A DNA stretch of 64,000 bases from Candidatus Nanosynbacter sp. TM7-053 (GCF_022828375.1 NZ_JAJQJX010000002.1:1-64000), one strand, 5' to 3'; positions 1 through 8,830 are shown, counted from the first letter of the stretch. The notes: generated by a model not told the origin, from the letters alone. A program made the numbers and translations.

Positions 1-160
1 GAGCAACTACATATCCTTGCGTTGCTATGTCTTGGTGAATAGAATTTTATTAAAGCTGCTACAGTGTAAACAATTGCTAATTCCTGCTGGATTCTGGGTT
101 GATGAAAACGAAAATGTTTACACTTCTGAAATCAGCGTACTTTACAGATTAGCTACAAAC
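1..160. other. unassigned window edge
   Basis: No gene could be supported here. An open frame runs from about 17 into the tRNA at 195-271, but it reads through a tRNA gene and lacks family features, so it is not called. This may be intergenic sequence beyond the end of the tRNA transcript. Confidence 0.4.
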
Positions 161-191
161 AAAAAAGACCTTCCAGAAGCTGAAAAGTCTT
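161..191 (-). terminator. terminator after tRNA-fMet
   Basis: An inverted repeat (AAGAC at 165-169 against GTCTT at 187-191) is followed on the minus strand by a run of U, seen as A at 160-166 on the plus strand. It lies directly downstream of the minus-strand tRNA, where a rho-independent terminator would be expected. Confidence 0.55.
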
Positions 192-194
192 TCT

Positions 195-271
195 TGGTGG
201 CGGGGGTAGGATTTGAACCTACGACCTTTTGGTTATGAGCCAAACGAGCTACCAGGCTGCTCTACCCCGCG
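195..271 (-). tRNA. initiator tRNA-fMet (CAU)
   Basis: This is a full cloverleaf with the CCA end encoded (195-197). The acceptor 5' strand CGCGGGG faces CCCCGCC, so position 1:72 is a C:C mismatch; an unpaired 1:72 marks bacterial initiator tRNAs. The D stem has the A11:U24 pair, also typical of initiators. The anticodon loop is CTCATAA. The anticodon stem is TTTGG/CCAAA, so only two of the usual three consecutive G:C pairs are present, with U29:A41 in place of G29:C41. Confidence 0.95.
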
Positions 272-314
272 ATACCTAGTTATAATATCAGTTTGGCGTA
301 ATAATTGCAATACT

Positions 315-764
315 TTAGTGTTTATGACTATTGCCACCAAATAGAAAGTTCATCCATTGCTGGAAATTGCTATCCGTTCGCTTCGCACTCGACGCAAGTT
401 TTTGGGCAGGCGTGGCGCTTTCAAAAGACTGGGTGATGAGCTGTTTTTCGCCAGGTAGACCTTTTCCTGTGCGCTGCCTGATAGTCAATTCTTGATATTC
501 TTCGCTTTGATAATATTTCGATTCGTATTCCAGCAAGGCGACTTGCAATTTTTCTATTTCCACTTGCTGGCGTTTGTTGTCAATAGAACGTTGCAGTTCG
601 TAATTTTTTTGCATTGATTCAATGGAACCCCAGGCCCAACTCATAGCAATTAAAATCGCAGCAGCAATAACGACATTATTTAGGGTTAAATAGTCGTGCT
701 GTATTCTGTAAATCAATTGTTTGAGTTTTAATTTGTTCATTTTTGCAAATTTAATATCTACCAC
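315..764 (-). CDS. DivIC/FtsB-like septum protein
   Basis: The 149-residue protein has a short cytoplasmic N-terminus, one membrane segment at about residues 29-46, and then a coiled coil (about 50-90) with the pattern of septum-formation initiator proteins, including a YYQSEEYQE stretch before a Gly/Pro-containing segment. FtsB/DivIC proteins are single-pass scaffolds of the divisome bound to FtsL and FtsQ. The GTG start at 764 is chosen because TACAAT (minus strand, 775-770) lies 5 bases before it with no Shine-Dalgarno, matching the leaderless pattern of this genome; the ATG eight codons later is an alternative. The residues after about 110 are low-complexity. The family call is by motif and architecture only. 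Confidence 0.7.
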   Translation of the reverse strand: MVDIKFAKMNKLKLKQLIYRIQHDYLTLNNVVIAAAILIAMSWAWGSIESMQKNYELQRSIDNKRQQVEIEKLQVALLEYESKYYQSEEYQELTIRQRTGKGLPGEKQLITQSFESATPAQKLASSAKRTDSNFQQWMNFLFGGNSHKH

Positions 765-769
765 ATAAT

Positions 770-775
770 ATTGTA
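770..775 (-). promoter_or_regulatory. -10 box of the DivIC-like gene (leaderless)
   Basis: TACAAT lies 5 bases before the GTG start at 764 on the minus strand. No Shine-Dalgarno precedes the start. Confidence 0.5.
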
Positions 776-820
776 GCAGGAATAGTAAAAATATTCATCT
801 TATGCTTAAAATAGACATGT

Positions 821-826
821 TATAAT
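821..826 (+). promoter_or_regulatory. -10 box before the 834/855 gene
   Basis: TATAAT lies 7 bases before ATG 834. The same transcript also carries GGAGGTGA at 840-847, ahead of a second ATG at 855, so both leaderless and Shine-Dalgarno initiation are conceivable. Confidence 0.55.
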
Positions 827-833
827 ATGGGCT

Positions 834-1334
834 ATGAATGGAGGTGACGAAGCAATGAAAAACGATAATCAAACAGACAATCTTGCGGCAACACAGGAAA
901 ATAGTCAATCGTGGAGTGTAAGTAATAATCAAAATGGCGGCTTGAAATCGATTAGTCAGCCTATGGAAGATGGTATGTGGGGTACTTTTGCTACAAAGCA
1001 TTCTTATTTGGGGAGAATTAAGCTTAAGTCGCGTAGTATATGGGCTGTTCTGTCTATGGTATGCTCCATGGTTCCTGTAATTCTCTGGGCTTATTGCTTT
1101 ATAGCATCTGGCGGTGACACCCAAGAGAATGGTCGAGGTGCAGTTTGGGGGCTTATCTTTTTTTATTATTTTACAGTGGGCTTTCCTCTGTCGGGATTGT
1201 CTATAGTTTTTGGCGCGGCGGGGTTGAATACGAGACTAGATCGGTTAGCGCGCATAAGCCTATCTATCAAGATGTTGACTATATCTGCTGTAACTATATT
1301 AATATTATGGCTTATACTTAAGCCTCGTGTATAA
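834..1334 (+). CDS. small membrane protein, DUF4190-like layout
   Basis: The protein has a polar, Asn/Gln-rich N-terminus of about 75 residues followed by three hydrophobic segments (roughly residues 70-90, 105-130 and 140-162). This recalls short DUF4190-type membrane proteins, but I cannot assign a function. The start is ambiguous. ATG 834 sits 7 bases after TATAAT, whereas ATG 855 follows an excellent Shine-Dalgarno (GGAGGTGA) at a 7-base distance. The first seven codons (MNGGDEA) encode little more than that site, so the 159-residue form from 855 may be the main product. The gene is monocistronic and diverges from the DivIC-like gene. Confidence 0.7.
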   Translation: MNGGDEAMKNDNQTDNLAATQENSQSWSVSNNQNGGLKSISQPMEDGMWGTFATKHSYLGRIKLKSRSIWAVLSMVCSMVPVILWAYCFIASGGDTQENGRGAVWGLIFFYYFTVGFPLSGLSIVFGAAGLNTRLDRLARISLSIKMLTISAVTILILWLILKPRV

Positions 1335-1427
1335 AATCAGGCCGATAAATATATCGGGTACTATAATAATTTATGATTACAAATTTGCTATTAAAAAAAT
1401 GGCGAAAACGCCAAGTTATATAGTTTG

Positions 1428-1503
1428 TGGTGGGGGCGGCTGGGATCGAACCAGCGACCAATCGGTTATGAGCCGACTGCTCTAACCCCTGAGCTACGCC
1501 CCC
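1428..1503 (-). tRNA. tRNA (CAU), probably tRNA-Ile2
   Basis: A 76-base cloverleaf with encoded CCA. The acceptor GGGGGCG/CGCCCCC is fully paired, the D arm is GCTC/GAGC, the anticodon arm GTCGG-CTCATAA-CCGAT, and the T stem GCTGG/CCAGC. The anticodon CAU could read Met, or Ile AUA after lysidine modification. The short D loop and the TTGGTCGCTGG variable and T-stem region resemble the E. coli lysidine-modified tRNA-Ile2. The modifying enzyme gene tilS lies about 3 kb away. The Ile2 call is an inference; elongator Met remains possible. Confidence 0.8.
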
Positions 1504-1533
1504 GTGAGACTTATTATAACGCATCAGGGGTAA

Positions 1534-2904
1534 TTATAGAAGTTTTCCGGCGGCAATTCGCACGACTTCTGACCAAGAAGTAAAACAATGCGGAGTAGAC
1601 GCTAGTTCTTCGCTGGTAATTTTATGTCGAACGGCCAGGGCTAGCTCGGCTGCTATATCGCTAGCGTGCGGTCCGACGATCGTTCCGCCCACGATAACTC
1701 GCTTCTTGCCAACTATCAATTTCACAAAACCTATTCGCTGGTCGGTAATGTTGCTGCGTACGGTAGTGGTGAGCGGAACAATTGCTATTTTTGCGCTTAT
1801 TCCTTTTACCTTACAATCGTACTCATTCATTCCAATTTGAGCTATTTCTGGCTGAGTAAATGCAACTTGTAGGCGTGGGGAATCATTGAATTTAATCTTA
1901 TTATTATGTAGCAAATTATGAGCCGCAATACGACTCTGCGCTAAAGCTATATGGGTTTGGACATTGGCGTCAGTTACATTTCCTGCAGCAAAAATATGTC
2001 GAGCGGAAGTTTGTAGGGAAGAATTAACCAAAATACCATTTTCGGTATATTTCACGCCGGCGTTTTCTAAGCCTAAATCTGTCGCAGGCAATTGTTGGTC
2101 GGCAATTAGAATCTCATCAACGCGTACAGATTTTTCTATTCGCCCTTGCAGAAAAGTGACGCGCTTTTGTATAGACGATTTTTGTATAGCGATAATCTTA
2201 GTGCGAGCTAAGATTGAAATATTGCGATTTTTTGCGTCATTCGTAACTAAAGCACTGACTTCTGGGTCAAATGTTGATAATATTCTGGACGATTTCTCTG
2301 CTACGTAAACTTTTGTTCCCAGGGTGGAGAAGATGTGCGCCAATTCCAGTGCCGTAGCTCCCGCGCCAACAATGAACATGGTTTTTGGTGGGCGCTTCAA
2401 GCTAAAAATAGTTTTTGGAGTGTGATAAGAAACGGCGCTTAACCCAGGTATTTCTGGAATTTGCCAATCAGATCCAGTTGCAATGAGAAATTTGCGAGCG
2501 GACAAGTGTCTTCGATTGACAGCTATTTCGTTCGGACTCAAGAAATGTGCGTTGCCAGCAAAAACACCAATGCCTTGCTTCTCGTAATAATAGCGATTAC
2601 CACCAGCTCCAGTCCTCTTTACGACTTTGTCTTTCCAGGAGAGCAGAGAAGGGTAGTTATATCCAACAGAGTTAGTGCGCAATCCAAACTTAGCAGCATC
2701 TTTGGCTGTTTGATAAACGTTAAGAGCGTGAGTTAAAAATCCAGTTGGCACATCTCCCCAGTTTGGTGATTCCCCGCCGAATGTTGATTTTTCTACAACA
2801 GCAACTTTTTTTCCGGCGCTTGCTAATATGCTGGCTGCGGGCGAACCGCCAGCGCCACTACCAATTACGATATAGTCATAGTCAAAAGTTGGTTTTTGCG
2901 ACAT
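1534..2904 (-). CDS. flavoprotein disulfide reductase homologue lacking redox cysteines
   Basis: The 456 residues have the full fold of the dihydrolipoamide dehydrogenase/mercuric reductase family. There is an N-terminal FAD dinucleotide motif (GSGAGG, about residue 16), a central NAD(P) motif (GAGATALELA) and a C-terminal dimerisation domain. The redox motif GGTCxNxGCxPTK is replaced by GGESPNWGDVPTG, so both cysteines are gone (Ser and Asp instead). The C-terminal His of the catalytic His-Glu pair appears to be Phe (HCFTSWSE), and AAGD near the second FAD contact is AAGN. It therefore probably binds flavin and nucleotide but cannot do dithiol chemistry. ATG 2904 follows AGGAG at 5 bases. 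It is the last gene of a three-gene operon with the ATP-cone and membrane proteins. Substrate unknown. Confidence 0.85.
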   Translation of the reverse strand: MSQKPTFDYDYIVIGSGAGGSPAASILASAGKKVAVVEKSTFGGESPNWGDVPTGFLTHALNVYQTAKDAAKFGLRTNSVGYNYPSLLSWKDKVVKRTGAGGNRYYYEKQGIGVFAGNAHFLSPNEIAVNRRHLSARKFLIATGSDWQIPEIPGLSAVSYHTPKTIFSLKRPPKTMFIVGAGATALELAHIFSTLGTKVYVAEKSSRILSTFDPEVSALVTNDAKNRNISILARTKIIAIQKSSIQKRVTFLQGRIEKSVRVDEILIADQQLPATDLGLENAGVKYTENGILVNSSLQTSARHIFAAGNVTDANVQTHIALAQSRIAAHNLLHNNKIKFNDSPRLQVAFTQPEIAQIGMNEYDCKVKGISAKIAIVPLTTTVRSNITDQRIGFVKLIVGKKRVIVGGTIVGPHASDIAAELALAVRHKITSEELASTPHCFTSWSEVVRIAAGKLL

Positions 2905-2912
2905 CAAATCTC

Positions 2913-3200
2913 CTAAATTATGGTTTTATAATTTTTATATAAATAAGCCGCGTCAGGATGTAGAGTTTTCATAATGCGTTGTGCTTGGCGGCGGATATCG
3001 GCAGAGGTTATTTCTGGGTGAGTTTCGCACCAATTCATAACGCCCAGAGTGACGGTTTTTGCGATGTCTTGAGCTTGACCTTCTGGCGTACGAACGCTTA
3101 GGCAGGTGGCAATTATGGAATTGTGGAGCTTGTCTGGACTGAACTCCTCTGGCGGTCGCTTTCCTTGCTTGATAACGTCAATTTGACCTGGCTTTACCAT
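2913..3200 (-). CDS. stand-alone ATP-cone domain protein
   Basis: The 95 residues are almost entirely an ATP-cone, the ATP/dATP-sensing domain normally fused to ribonucleotide reductases or to NrdR. Visible elements are VIKQGKRPPEEFSPDKL near the N-terminus, a middle helix around ACLSV, and a C-terminal PEITSADIRRQAQ with a closing DAAYLYKNYK. There is no zinc ribbon (as in NrdR) and no catalytic domain. Its 5' end overlaps the upstream membrane-protein gene by 7 bases, and the flavoprotein gene starts 8 bases downstream, so the three should be co-translated. A regulatory subunit sensing adenine nucleotides for a partner is the natural reading, but the partner is unknown. Confidence 0.8.
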   Translation of the reverse strand: MVKPGQIDVIKQGKRPPEEFSPDKLHNSIIATCLSVRTPEGQAQDIAKTVTLGVMNWCETHPEITSADIRRQAQRIMKTLHPDAAYLYKNYKTII

Positions 3201-3931
3201 AAATTGCCTCCATAGCTAATGACGCCAATAACGCGGTCGACGAATAGAAATGCCGCCAAAATTAATAAGCTACCACCGCTGGCGAATTGCAAAAATCTCT
3301 TATGATCTTCCCGCCAACGCTGTAAATTAGAGATGCTGCGTCCGCTGCCGATTAAGACGATAACGACAAATAACGGCAGTGTGGACACGATGACGTAGAC
3401 CGCTATGCTGATGATTTGCAAGAAGGGGTTTGGTAGGGTAATAATGGCCAGACTGGCGGCGATAATTGGCGCGATAATAAATATGATTTCTGCAATAACG
3501 CTAATTATTCCCAGGGCAAAGCTTTCTATGGAGTTTTTGGTTTTTTTGGTGCGCTTGTTTAAATATTCTGCAAAATTGCGTGGAAGCCATAATGAAGTTC
3601 CTGGTTGTCGTCGGAAGTAGAACGCCCAAATTGCGATTCCTAATCCAAACATCATCCCTGAAGAGACTGCGGCAACGAGTTGCTCTGCGCTGGTGACGTG
3701 GTGGATGAATAGTGATAAGAAATAGGAAATGGAGCTGATAAGTAACAAGGTAATCATTGCGACTCCAAGTACAAAACTGTTGCTCATACGAAAAATTTTT
3801 CTCTGGGCGGTTTTTTTGCCAATTGAATGTCCGCTAAGTAACGTTAAAACACTGACGCTAAGCTGAAAACTAGCGTGAATAATCGCTGCAAAAATTATGG
3901 TGGCCAGTGATGAGATTGTTACGGGGGTCAT
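3194..3931 (-). CDS. polytopic membrane protein of unknown function
   Basis: The 245-residue protein has about six hydrophobic segments (approximately residues 8-30, 52-75, 85-107, 137-160, 165-192, 215-238). A basic loop lies in the middle (NKRTKKTKN). The 3+3 arrangement recalls LysE- or DsbD-type transporters, but there is no cysteine at all, so thiol-electron transfer of the DsbD kind is excluded. It is the first gene of the operon with the ATP-cone and Cys-less flavoprotein. No family is claimed. Confidence 0.75.
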   Translation of the reverse strand: MTPVTISSLATIIFAAIIHASFQLSVSVLTLLSGHSIGKKTAQRKIFRMSNSFVLGVAMITLLLISSISYFLSLFIHHVTSAEQLVAAVSSGMMFGLGIAIWAFYFRRQPGTSLWLPRNFAEYLNKRTKKTKNSIESFALGIISVIAEIIFIIAPIIAASLAIITLPNPFLQIISIAVYVIVSTLPLFVVIVLIGSGRSISNLQRWREDHKRFLQFASGGSLLILAAFLFVDRVIGVISYGGNLW

Positions 3932-4070
3932 TTTTGTGTATAAATCCTTCCCTACCAGTGTACCACAAGCGGAATGAAAAGGTAAATAATGACCGAAAAA
4001 GGTATTGCTTTTTTGTCAAATTTATGATAGTATAAAGACAGTTAAATAATTAACACAAAAAGGAAAAAAT

Positions 4071-4235
4071 ATGGAAATCAACACCAGTGAATTAGCTGAA
4101 TTTTTAGAAGTAACCCGAAAAAGGGATCTAGCAACGTGGGAGCGTCAGCGTAATTCATGGGAATTGGATAGCTTTGTGTCACGACGATTGGCGGCTTTGG
4201 ACGGCGTTCAATCTGAAGAGCTTGAGCTAATTTAA
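4071..4235 (+). CDS. small acidic protein, 54 residues
   Basis: A short ORF opens with ATG 4071 after an AAGGA site about 7 bases upstream and ends at TAA 4233-4235. The product begins MEINTSELAEFL and is helical and charged, with no membrane segment or signal peptide. It is bracketed by a promoter-like AT-rich stretch and the minus-strand tRNA-Met. The Shine-Dalgarno, clean frame and amphipathic composition support a real gene; function unknown. Confidence 0.6.
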   Translation: MEINTSELAEFLEVTRKRDLATWERQRNSWELDSFVSRRLAALDGVQSEELELI

Positions 4236-4286
4236 TTCAGTACCTATAAAAAATTCCCCGTCGTATTGACGAGGAAAGATAATTTC

Positions 4287-4363
4287 TGGTAGCACCGGGT
4301 GGACCCGAACCACCGACCTCAGGCTTATGAGTCCTGCGCTCTAACCAGCTGAGCTACGGTGCC
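4287..4363 (-). tRNA. tRNA-Met (CAU), probably elongator
   Basis: A 77-base cloverleaf with encoded CCA. The acceptor is GGCACCG/CGGTGCT (G1:U72), the anticodon arm CAGGA-CTCATAA-GCCTG, and the T stem GGTGG/CCACC. The GAGCGCAGGACTCATAA region is typical of elongator tRNA-Met. It ends 75 bases before tilS on the opposite strand. An Ile2 identity is the alternative. Confidence 0.82.
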
Positions 4364-4425
4364 ACACTGCATTGATTGTAACAGATAGTATAAAATTTGC
4401 CAAATACGTTTTAGGTAAATTGTGA

Positions 4426-4431
4426 GATAAT
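4426..4431 (+). promoter_or_regulatory. -10 box of tilS (leaderless)
   Basis: GATAAT ends exactly six bases before GTG 4438, with no Shine-Dalgarno. Confidence 0.5.
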
Positions 4432-4437
4432 GGATAT

Positions 4438-5274
4438 GTGAGATATATTATCGCAGTCAGTGGTGGGATTGATTCGGTAGTTTTGCTGGATTTGATGTCG
4501 CGAACGGAAAAAGATTTAGTGGTTGCTCATTTTGACCACGGAATTCGTGAGGATTCGGCGAGCGATGCTAGATTTGTCGAGGCTTTAGCTGATAGATATA
4601 AAATACAATTTGTTTGTCGGCGTGAAAAGCTGGGAGCTGATGCCAGTGAAGAATTGGCGCGCCAAAGGCGGTATGAATTTTTACGTGGCGTGGCGACGGA
4701 TTTTGATGGCGTGATAGTGACGGCACATCATCGAGATGACATTATTGAAACTGTAGCGATGAATCTTAAGCGTGGCTCCAGATGGCGAGGCTTGGCGGGG
4801 ATGAGTGATAGTCAAATAGTTAGGCCGATGAACGGTTGGACGAAGCAGAGAATTTATGAATATGCGATTCGTCAGAAATTGGAATGGTGTGAAGATGAGA
4901 CAAATCAAAGTGACTTGTATCAGAGAAATAAATTTAGGCGTAAGATAAATCGTGAACTTGATGAATACCAGAAGCTTGGAATATATGAGGCGTGGCGAAA
5001 ACAGAGAGAATTAAGAGGGAAAATTGAGCAGGAAATAGAGAAGTTTGATGGAGAAGTCCTGAGTCGGTATTTTTTGACGATGATAGATGATAATGTCGCA
5101 CAAGAATTGCTATATTATTACGTTTTACGACATTATGATGTGTCGTTACTGGGTTCTCAATTGGAGCGTATGCTAATTGCTATAAAAACTGGAAAAGCTG
5201 GCTCTTGCTGGCAAGTTGGTGGCGGCATTGTGATGAAATTGACACTAAGAAGTGTTATAATAAAGAGAGTTTGA
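4438..5274 (+). CDS. tilS: tRNA(Ile)-lysidine synthase
   Basis: This is an N-type ATP pyrophosphatase with the PP-loop SGGIDS at residues 8-13 and the HFDHGIREDS and VTAHHRDDIIET stretches typical of TilS. It uses ATP and lysine to convert C34 of tRNA-Ile(CAU) to lysidine, which switches it from Met/AUG to Ile/AUA. The 278 residues are short against the 430 of E. coli TilS; the C-terminal substrate-binding TilS_C domain is reduced or absent. GTG 4438 is the start, six bases after GATAAT. Two non-initiator CAU tRNAs lie within 3 kb, one of which should be the substrate. Confidence 0.92.
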   Translation: MRYIIAVSGGIDSVVLLDLMSRTEKDLVVAHFDHGIREDSASDARFVEALADRYKIQFVCRREKLGADASEELARQRRYEFLRGVATDFDGVIVTAHHRDDIIETVAMNLKRGSRWRGLAGMSDSQIVRPMNGWTKQRIYEYAIRQKLEWCEDETNQSDLYQRNKFRRKINRELDEYQKLGIYEAWRKQRELRGKIEQEIEKFDGEVLSRYFLTMIDDNVAQELLYYYVLRHYDVSLLGSQLERMLIAIKTGKAGSCWQVGGGIVMKLTLRSVIIKRV

Positions 5275-5302
5275 TTAGTATAGGCGAAAGGATTAGTTGA
5301 GA

Positions 5303-7171
5303 ATGGCTGTTAAGATGCCTCAAAGAAATGGAAAGAATAGAATAAGTCAAATTTTACGATTTGGATTGTTTTGGGCAATTATAATTTTTGTAGCGTTAAT
5401 TTTTTACGCAACACTCTTCCCTGCGTCAAATCTTAAAGATGTTGCATTATCTGATGTAGTGCGTCGAGCAAATGACGGTAAAATTGCTCAATTGGAGATT
5501 CAAGGAAACGATATTAAGATTACTCCAAAAGATCAATCAAAACCTACCGAGCATTCAGTCAAGGAATCTAGTAGCATTTATGAGCAGGGCTTGAACAAGG
5601 ATGCTAAGGTTGAGGTGAAGGTTATTCCACCATCCACAACCGGCGAAACCATGTGGAACCTGGCGGTTATGGTTGTACCTGTGCTGATTATCGTGGTGTT
5701 CTTCATGTTTATGATGCGCCAAGCTCAGGGTCAAAATAATCAAGCTATGGGATTTGGCAAGAGTAAGGCTCGCCTGTATGGACAAGATAAAGAAAAGGTT
5801 CTGTTTACGGATATCGCGGGAAATGATAACGCCAAGCAAGATCTTCAGGAAGTTGTTGATTTTCTTAAGCATCCGAAGAAATATAAAGATTTGGGCGCAA
5901 AGATTCCAAAAGGTGTATTGTTAGTCGGTAATCCAGGTACGGGTAAGACAATGCTAGCCCGAGCTGTTGCTGGTGAGGCTGGCGTGCCATTCTTCTCAAT
6001 TTCTGGTTCTGAATTTGTGGAAATGTTTGTTGGTGTTGGCGCTAGTCGAGTGCGAGACCTATTCTCCAAGGCTAAGAAAAATGCTCCATGTATCATCTTC
6101 ATTGATGAGATTGATGCCGTGGGTCGTAAGCGTGGCTCTGGTATGGGTGGCGGTCATGATGAACGCGAGCAAACTCTGAACCAGATTTTGGTGGAAATGG
6201 ATGGCTTTGATGGCGAGACCAATGTTATTGTTTTGGCGGCAACCAACCGCGCGGATGTTTTGGATCCGGCTTTGCTTCGCCCTGGACGATTTGACCGACG
6301 TGTAACTATTACGCTTCCAGAGCGCAAAGATCGTGAGGCAATTCTGAAGGTTCACTTTAAGAAAAAGCCAACTGATGAAACTGTTGATCTTGATAAATTG
6401 GCGGCAAAAACTGCTGGCTCATCTGGTGCGGACTTGGCAAATATGGCCAATGAAGCTGCAATCATTGCCGCTCGTCGCAACAAGAAGAAGATCTCAAATG
6501 ACGAATTAACTGAGGCGTTTGAGCGCGTAGCAATTGGTCCAGAGCGCAAGACTAAGATAATGAACGATCACGAGAAAGAGTTGACTGCTTATCACGAAGC
6601 TGGCCACGCAATTGTTGGTCACGTCTTGCCTGATTCCGACCCAGTCCACAAGGTTACGATTATTCCGCGCGGCGGTACTGGTGGAGTAACATGGTTCTTG
6701 CCGCCAGAAGATAAGAGCTACACGAACGTTTACGAGTTTAAAGATATTTTGGCTCGAGCAATGGGCGGACGAATCGCTGAGCAATTGATTTACGGCGATG
6801 ACGGAATTACTACTGGAGCTGGTTCGGATTTGCGAAAAGCGACTGAAATTGCCCGCGATATGGTGATTGAGCAAGGAATGGGCAAGAGCTTGCGCGATCA
6901 AGTATTCCATGAGGATAACGGCGGCTTGATGTTCGATAAAATGACCAGAGAGCGTCCATATTCTGATGAAACTGCGAAGATGATTGATGAGGAAGTCGCG
7001 CAATTGATTACCGAAGCTAAACATCGTGCAATGTTGGTATTGAAAGAGAATCGTTCATTTCTTGACAAGCTGGCTGAAGCCTTACTGAAGGAAGAAACTC
7101 TGGAAGAATCTGAGGTTGACGAGATTCTTAAAGGCACTAAGTTACCAAAAGAAGCTAAACTGCATTCGTAA
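5303..7171 (+). CDS. ftsH: ATP-dependent zinc metalloprotease FtsH
   Basis: This membrane-bound AAA+ protease degrades unstable membrane and cytosolic proteins. Two membrane segments (about residues 19-41 and 113-133) flank the small extracytoplasmic domain. The AAA module has Walker A GNPGTGKT and Walker [13 protein letters not shown], with the second region of homology [20 protein letters not shown] in place. The zinc site HEAGH lies near residue 431. Length (about 623 residues) is normal. ATG 5303 is preferred because GAAAGGA lies about ten bases upstream; a TTG six bases earlier is too close to that site. It follows tilS by 28 bases, the order often seen in bacteria (tilS-ftsH). Confidence 0.95.
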   Translation: MAVKMPQRNGKNRISQILRFGLFWAIIIFVALIFYATLFPASNLKDVALSDVVRRANDGKIAQLEIQGNDIKITPKDQSKPTEHSVKESSSIYEQGLNKDAKVEVKVIPPSTTGETMWNLAVMVVPVLIIVVFFMFMMRQAQGQNNQAMGFGKSKARLYGQDKEKVLFTDIAGNDNAKQDLQEVVDFLKHPKKYKDLGAKIPKGVLLVGNPGTGKTMLARAVAGEAGVPFFSISGSEFVEMFVGVGASRVRDLFSKAKKNAPCIIFIDEIDAVGRKRGSGMGGGHDEREQTLNQILVEMDGFDGETNVIVLAATNRADVLDPALLRPGRFDRRVTITLPERKDREAILKVHFKKKPTDETVDLDKLAAKTAGSSGADLANMANEAAIIAARRNKKKISNDELTEAFERVAIGPERKTKIMNDHEKELTAYHEAGHAIVGHVLPDSDPVHKVTIIPRGGTGGVTWFLPPEDKSYTNVYEFKDILARAMGGRIAEQLIYGDDGITTGAGSDLRKATEIARDMVIEQGMGKSLRDQVFHEDNGGLMFDKMTRERPYSDETAKMIDEEVAQLITEAKHRAMLVLKENRSFLDKLAEALLKEETLEESEVDEILKGTKLPKEAKLHS

Positions 7172-7177
7172 AATAAT

Positions 7178-8830
7178 ATGGGGCGCGTTCGTAGTACGGT
7201 TACGAAAATAAATCAGCGGCTTAATGTGAAATTGGCTGCTACGATTCTGGCGGGCTCGACGTTGTTGTCGAGCTTGTTGGGGTTTTTCCGTGATCGTCTG
7301 CTTAACTCCGCCTACATGCCAAGCGAAAATGGAGCATTGGCGGGATACCCGGTTGGACTAGATGCTTATACGGCAGCTTTCATGGTGCCAGATTTTATGT
7401 TTGCAGTGCTGGTTTCTGGTGCGCTTAGTGTGACGTTTATTCCAGTTTTTAATGAGCGCTGGGTCAAGGGCAATAAGCAGTCGTCTTGGCAAATTAGCTC
7501 GAGTATGATCAATTTTATGGCGCTAATAACCATGGCGGCGTCGGTGTTGATTATTATCTTTGCCGATCCGTTGATGAAGTATTTAATCGCGCCTGGTCTG
7601 AGTGAATCTGGTCATGCTTTGGCGGTTAGTATGATGCAGGTGATCGCGGTTAATCCGTTTATTTTTGCGGTTGCAGCGGTGATTGCTAGTATTCAGCAAG
7701 CGGTCGGGCGATTTATGTTCTGTGCGCTGGCGCCAATGCTGTATAACGTCGGTATTATTATCGGTACGGTGTGGTTTACTGGCGGCGTCAATTTATTCGG
7801 CTGGCAGATTTTCGATGGTGGCATTATGGGTGTGGCGTTAGGCGTGGTTTTGGGTTCATTCCTGCAATTGATCGTCAGTGCGGTTGGCTTGGCTGGGCTT
7901 GGATTTGATTACAATTTCAAAATTTATTGGCGAAATAAAGGATTTAGGAAAGTTTTATCTTTATTGCCAGCGCGTTCTGTCGATCAAGGAATGGATTATG
8001 TGGTTAGCTTGGTCGAGGTCAATTTGGCTTCGCGCTTGGCTGATGGAACGGTTAGGGCGTACCAACAGGCTTTGACTCTTCATATGATGCCGATCAATCT
8101 TATTGGTGTGGCGATTTCAAATGCTGCCTTTCCGCAATTAACTGAGCATTTGGGTGAAGGTCGAAATGACCTATTTCAAAAAGACCTGCGTTCCCTGCTG
8201 AGAATTATTTTTTGGATGGCACTTCCGGTGTCGGTGGTGATTTTCTTTACCAGGGGATACGTCGTGCATTTTATTCGCAATGGTGGCAATCAACTGATCG
8301 CGGGAATTTTGGGCTGTTTGGTTGTGGCAATTTTATTCCGAACTATTTACCACATGGCCGCGCGAGCATTTTACGCCCGCCAAGACACAAAAACTCCACT
8401 GTATATTTCAATTTTCTCGATTACTTTGAACATCATTTTAGCAATTGTTTTATCAATGGTCTTGAAAATGGGCGCGTATGGATTGGCTTGGGCTCAGTCA
8501 ACAGTGGCGGTTTTGGAAGTGATTGTTCTTTTGGTGGTTATGAATCGTCAAATGCCAAAATTATTCGACATGACGTTTGTGCGAGCGATTTTTAAGATGA
8601 TAATTGCGGGTACTATTACGGGTGTGGTTTGTTATATTGCCGTGCTAATTATGCCGTTTCGTTATCATGACGACAGCTTCTTTAGCGCTTTTCCGAAATT
8701 CGTTATCATTTCATTGGTCAGTTTTGGCACGTATGCCGCGGCTTCAAAGTGGCTAAAATTGCCAGAAATTGACCCGATTCTTGCGCGATTGAAAAAAGTG
8801 TTATTTGGACGATTGGAGTTTAAGGGCTAA
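7178..8830 (+). CDS. murJ: lipid II flippase MurJ (MviN family)
   Basis: The 550-residue polytopic protein has about 14 hydrophobic segments and the MOP-superfamily signature at the start ([20 protein letters not shown]), including the conserved Arg pair of TM1. A second signature, [19 protein letters not shown], is the classic MviN motif in the middle. MurJ flips lipid II across the membrane for peptidoglycan synthesis. The start is 7 bases after the ftsH stop and the stop overlaps the lepA start (TAATG), so ftsH-murJ-lepA form one unit. Confidence 0.93.
   Translation: MGRVRSTVTKINQRLNVKLAATILAGSTLLSSLLGFFRDRLLNSAYMPSENGALAGYPVGLDAYTAAFMVPDFMFAVLVSGALSVTFIPVFNERWVKGNKQSSWQISSSMINFMALITMAASVLIIIFADPLMKYLIAPGLSESGHALAVSMMQVIAVNPFIFAVAAVIASIQQAVGRFMFCALAPMLYNVGIIIGTVWFTGGVNLFGWQIFDGGIMGVALGVVLGSFLQLIVSAVGLAGLGFDYNFKIYWRNKGFRKVLSLLPARSVDQGMDYVVSLVEVNLASRLADGTVRAYQQALTLHMMPINLIGVAISNAAFPQLTEHLGEGRNDLFQKDLRSLLRIIFWMALPVSVVIFFTRGYVVHFIRNGGNQLIAGILGCLVVAILFRTIYHMAARAFYARQDTKTPLYISIFSITLNIILAIVLSMVLKMGAYGLAWAQSTVAVLEVIVLLVVMNRQMPKLFDMTFVRAIFKMIIAGTITGVVCYIAVLIMPFRYHDDSFFSAFPKFVIISLVSFGTYAAASKWLKLPEIDPILARLKKVLFGRLEFKG

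Noticed and set aside
17..238. Open frame of 73 codons at the left edge
   Set aside because: It runs through the initiator tRNA gene and a terminator hairpin; no homology or ribosome binding site.
795..1124. Minus-strand frame of 109 codons
   Set aside because: Antisense shadow of the plus-strand gene at 834-1334, which has the promoter and Shine-Dalgarno.
3194..3931. DsbD/CcdA thiol transporter
   Set aside because: The protein has no cysteine.
6506..7024. Minus-strand frame of 172 codons inside ftsH
   Set aside because: Shadow of a highly conserved gene; composition not protein-like for a soluble or membrane family.
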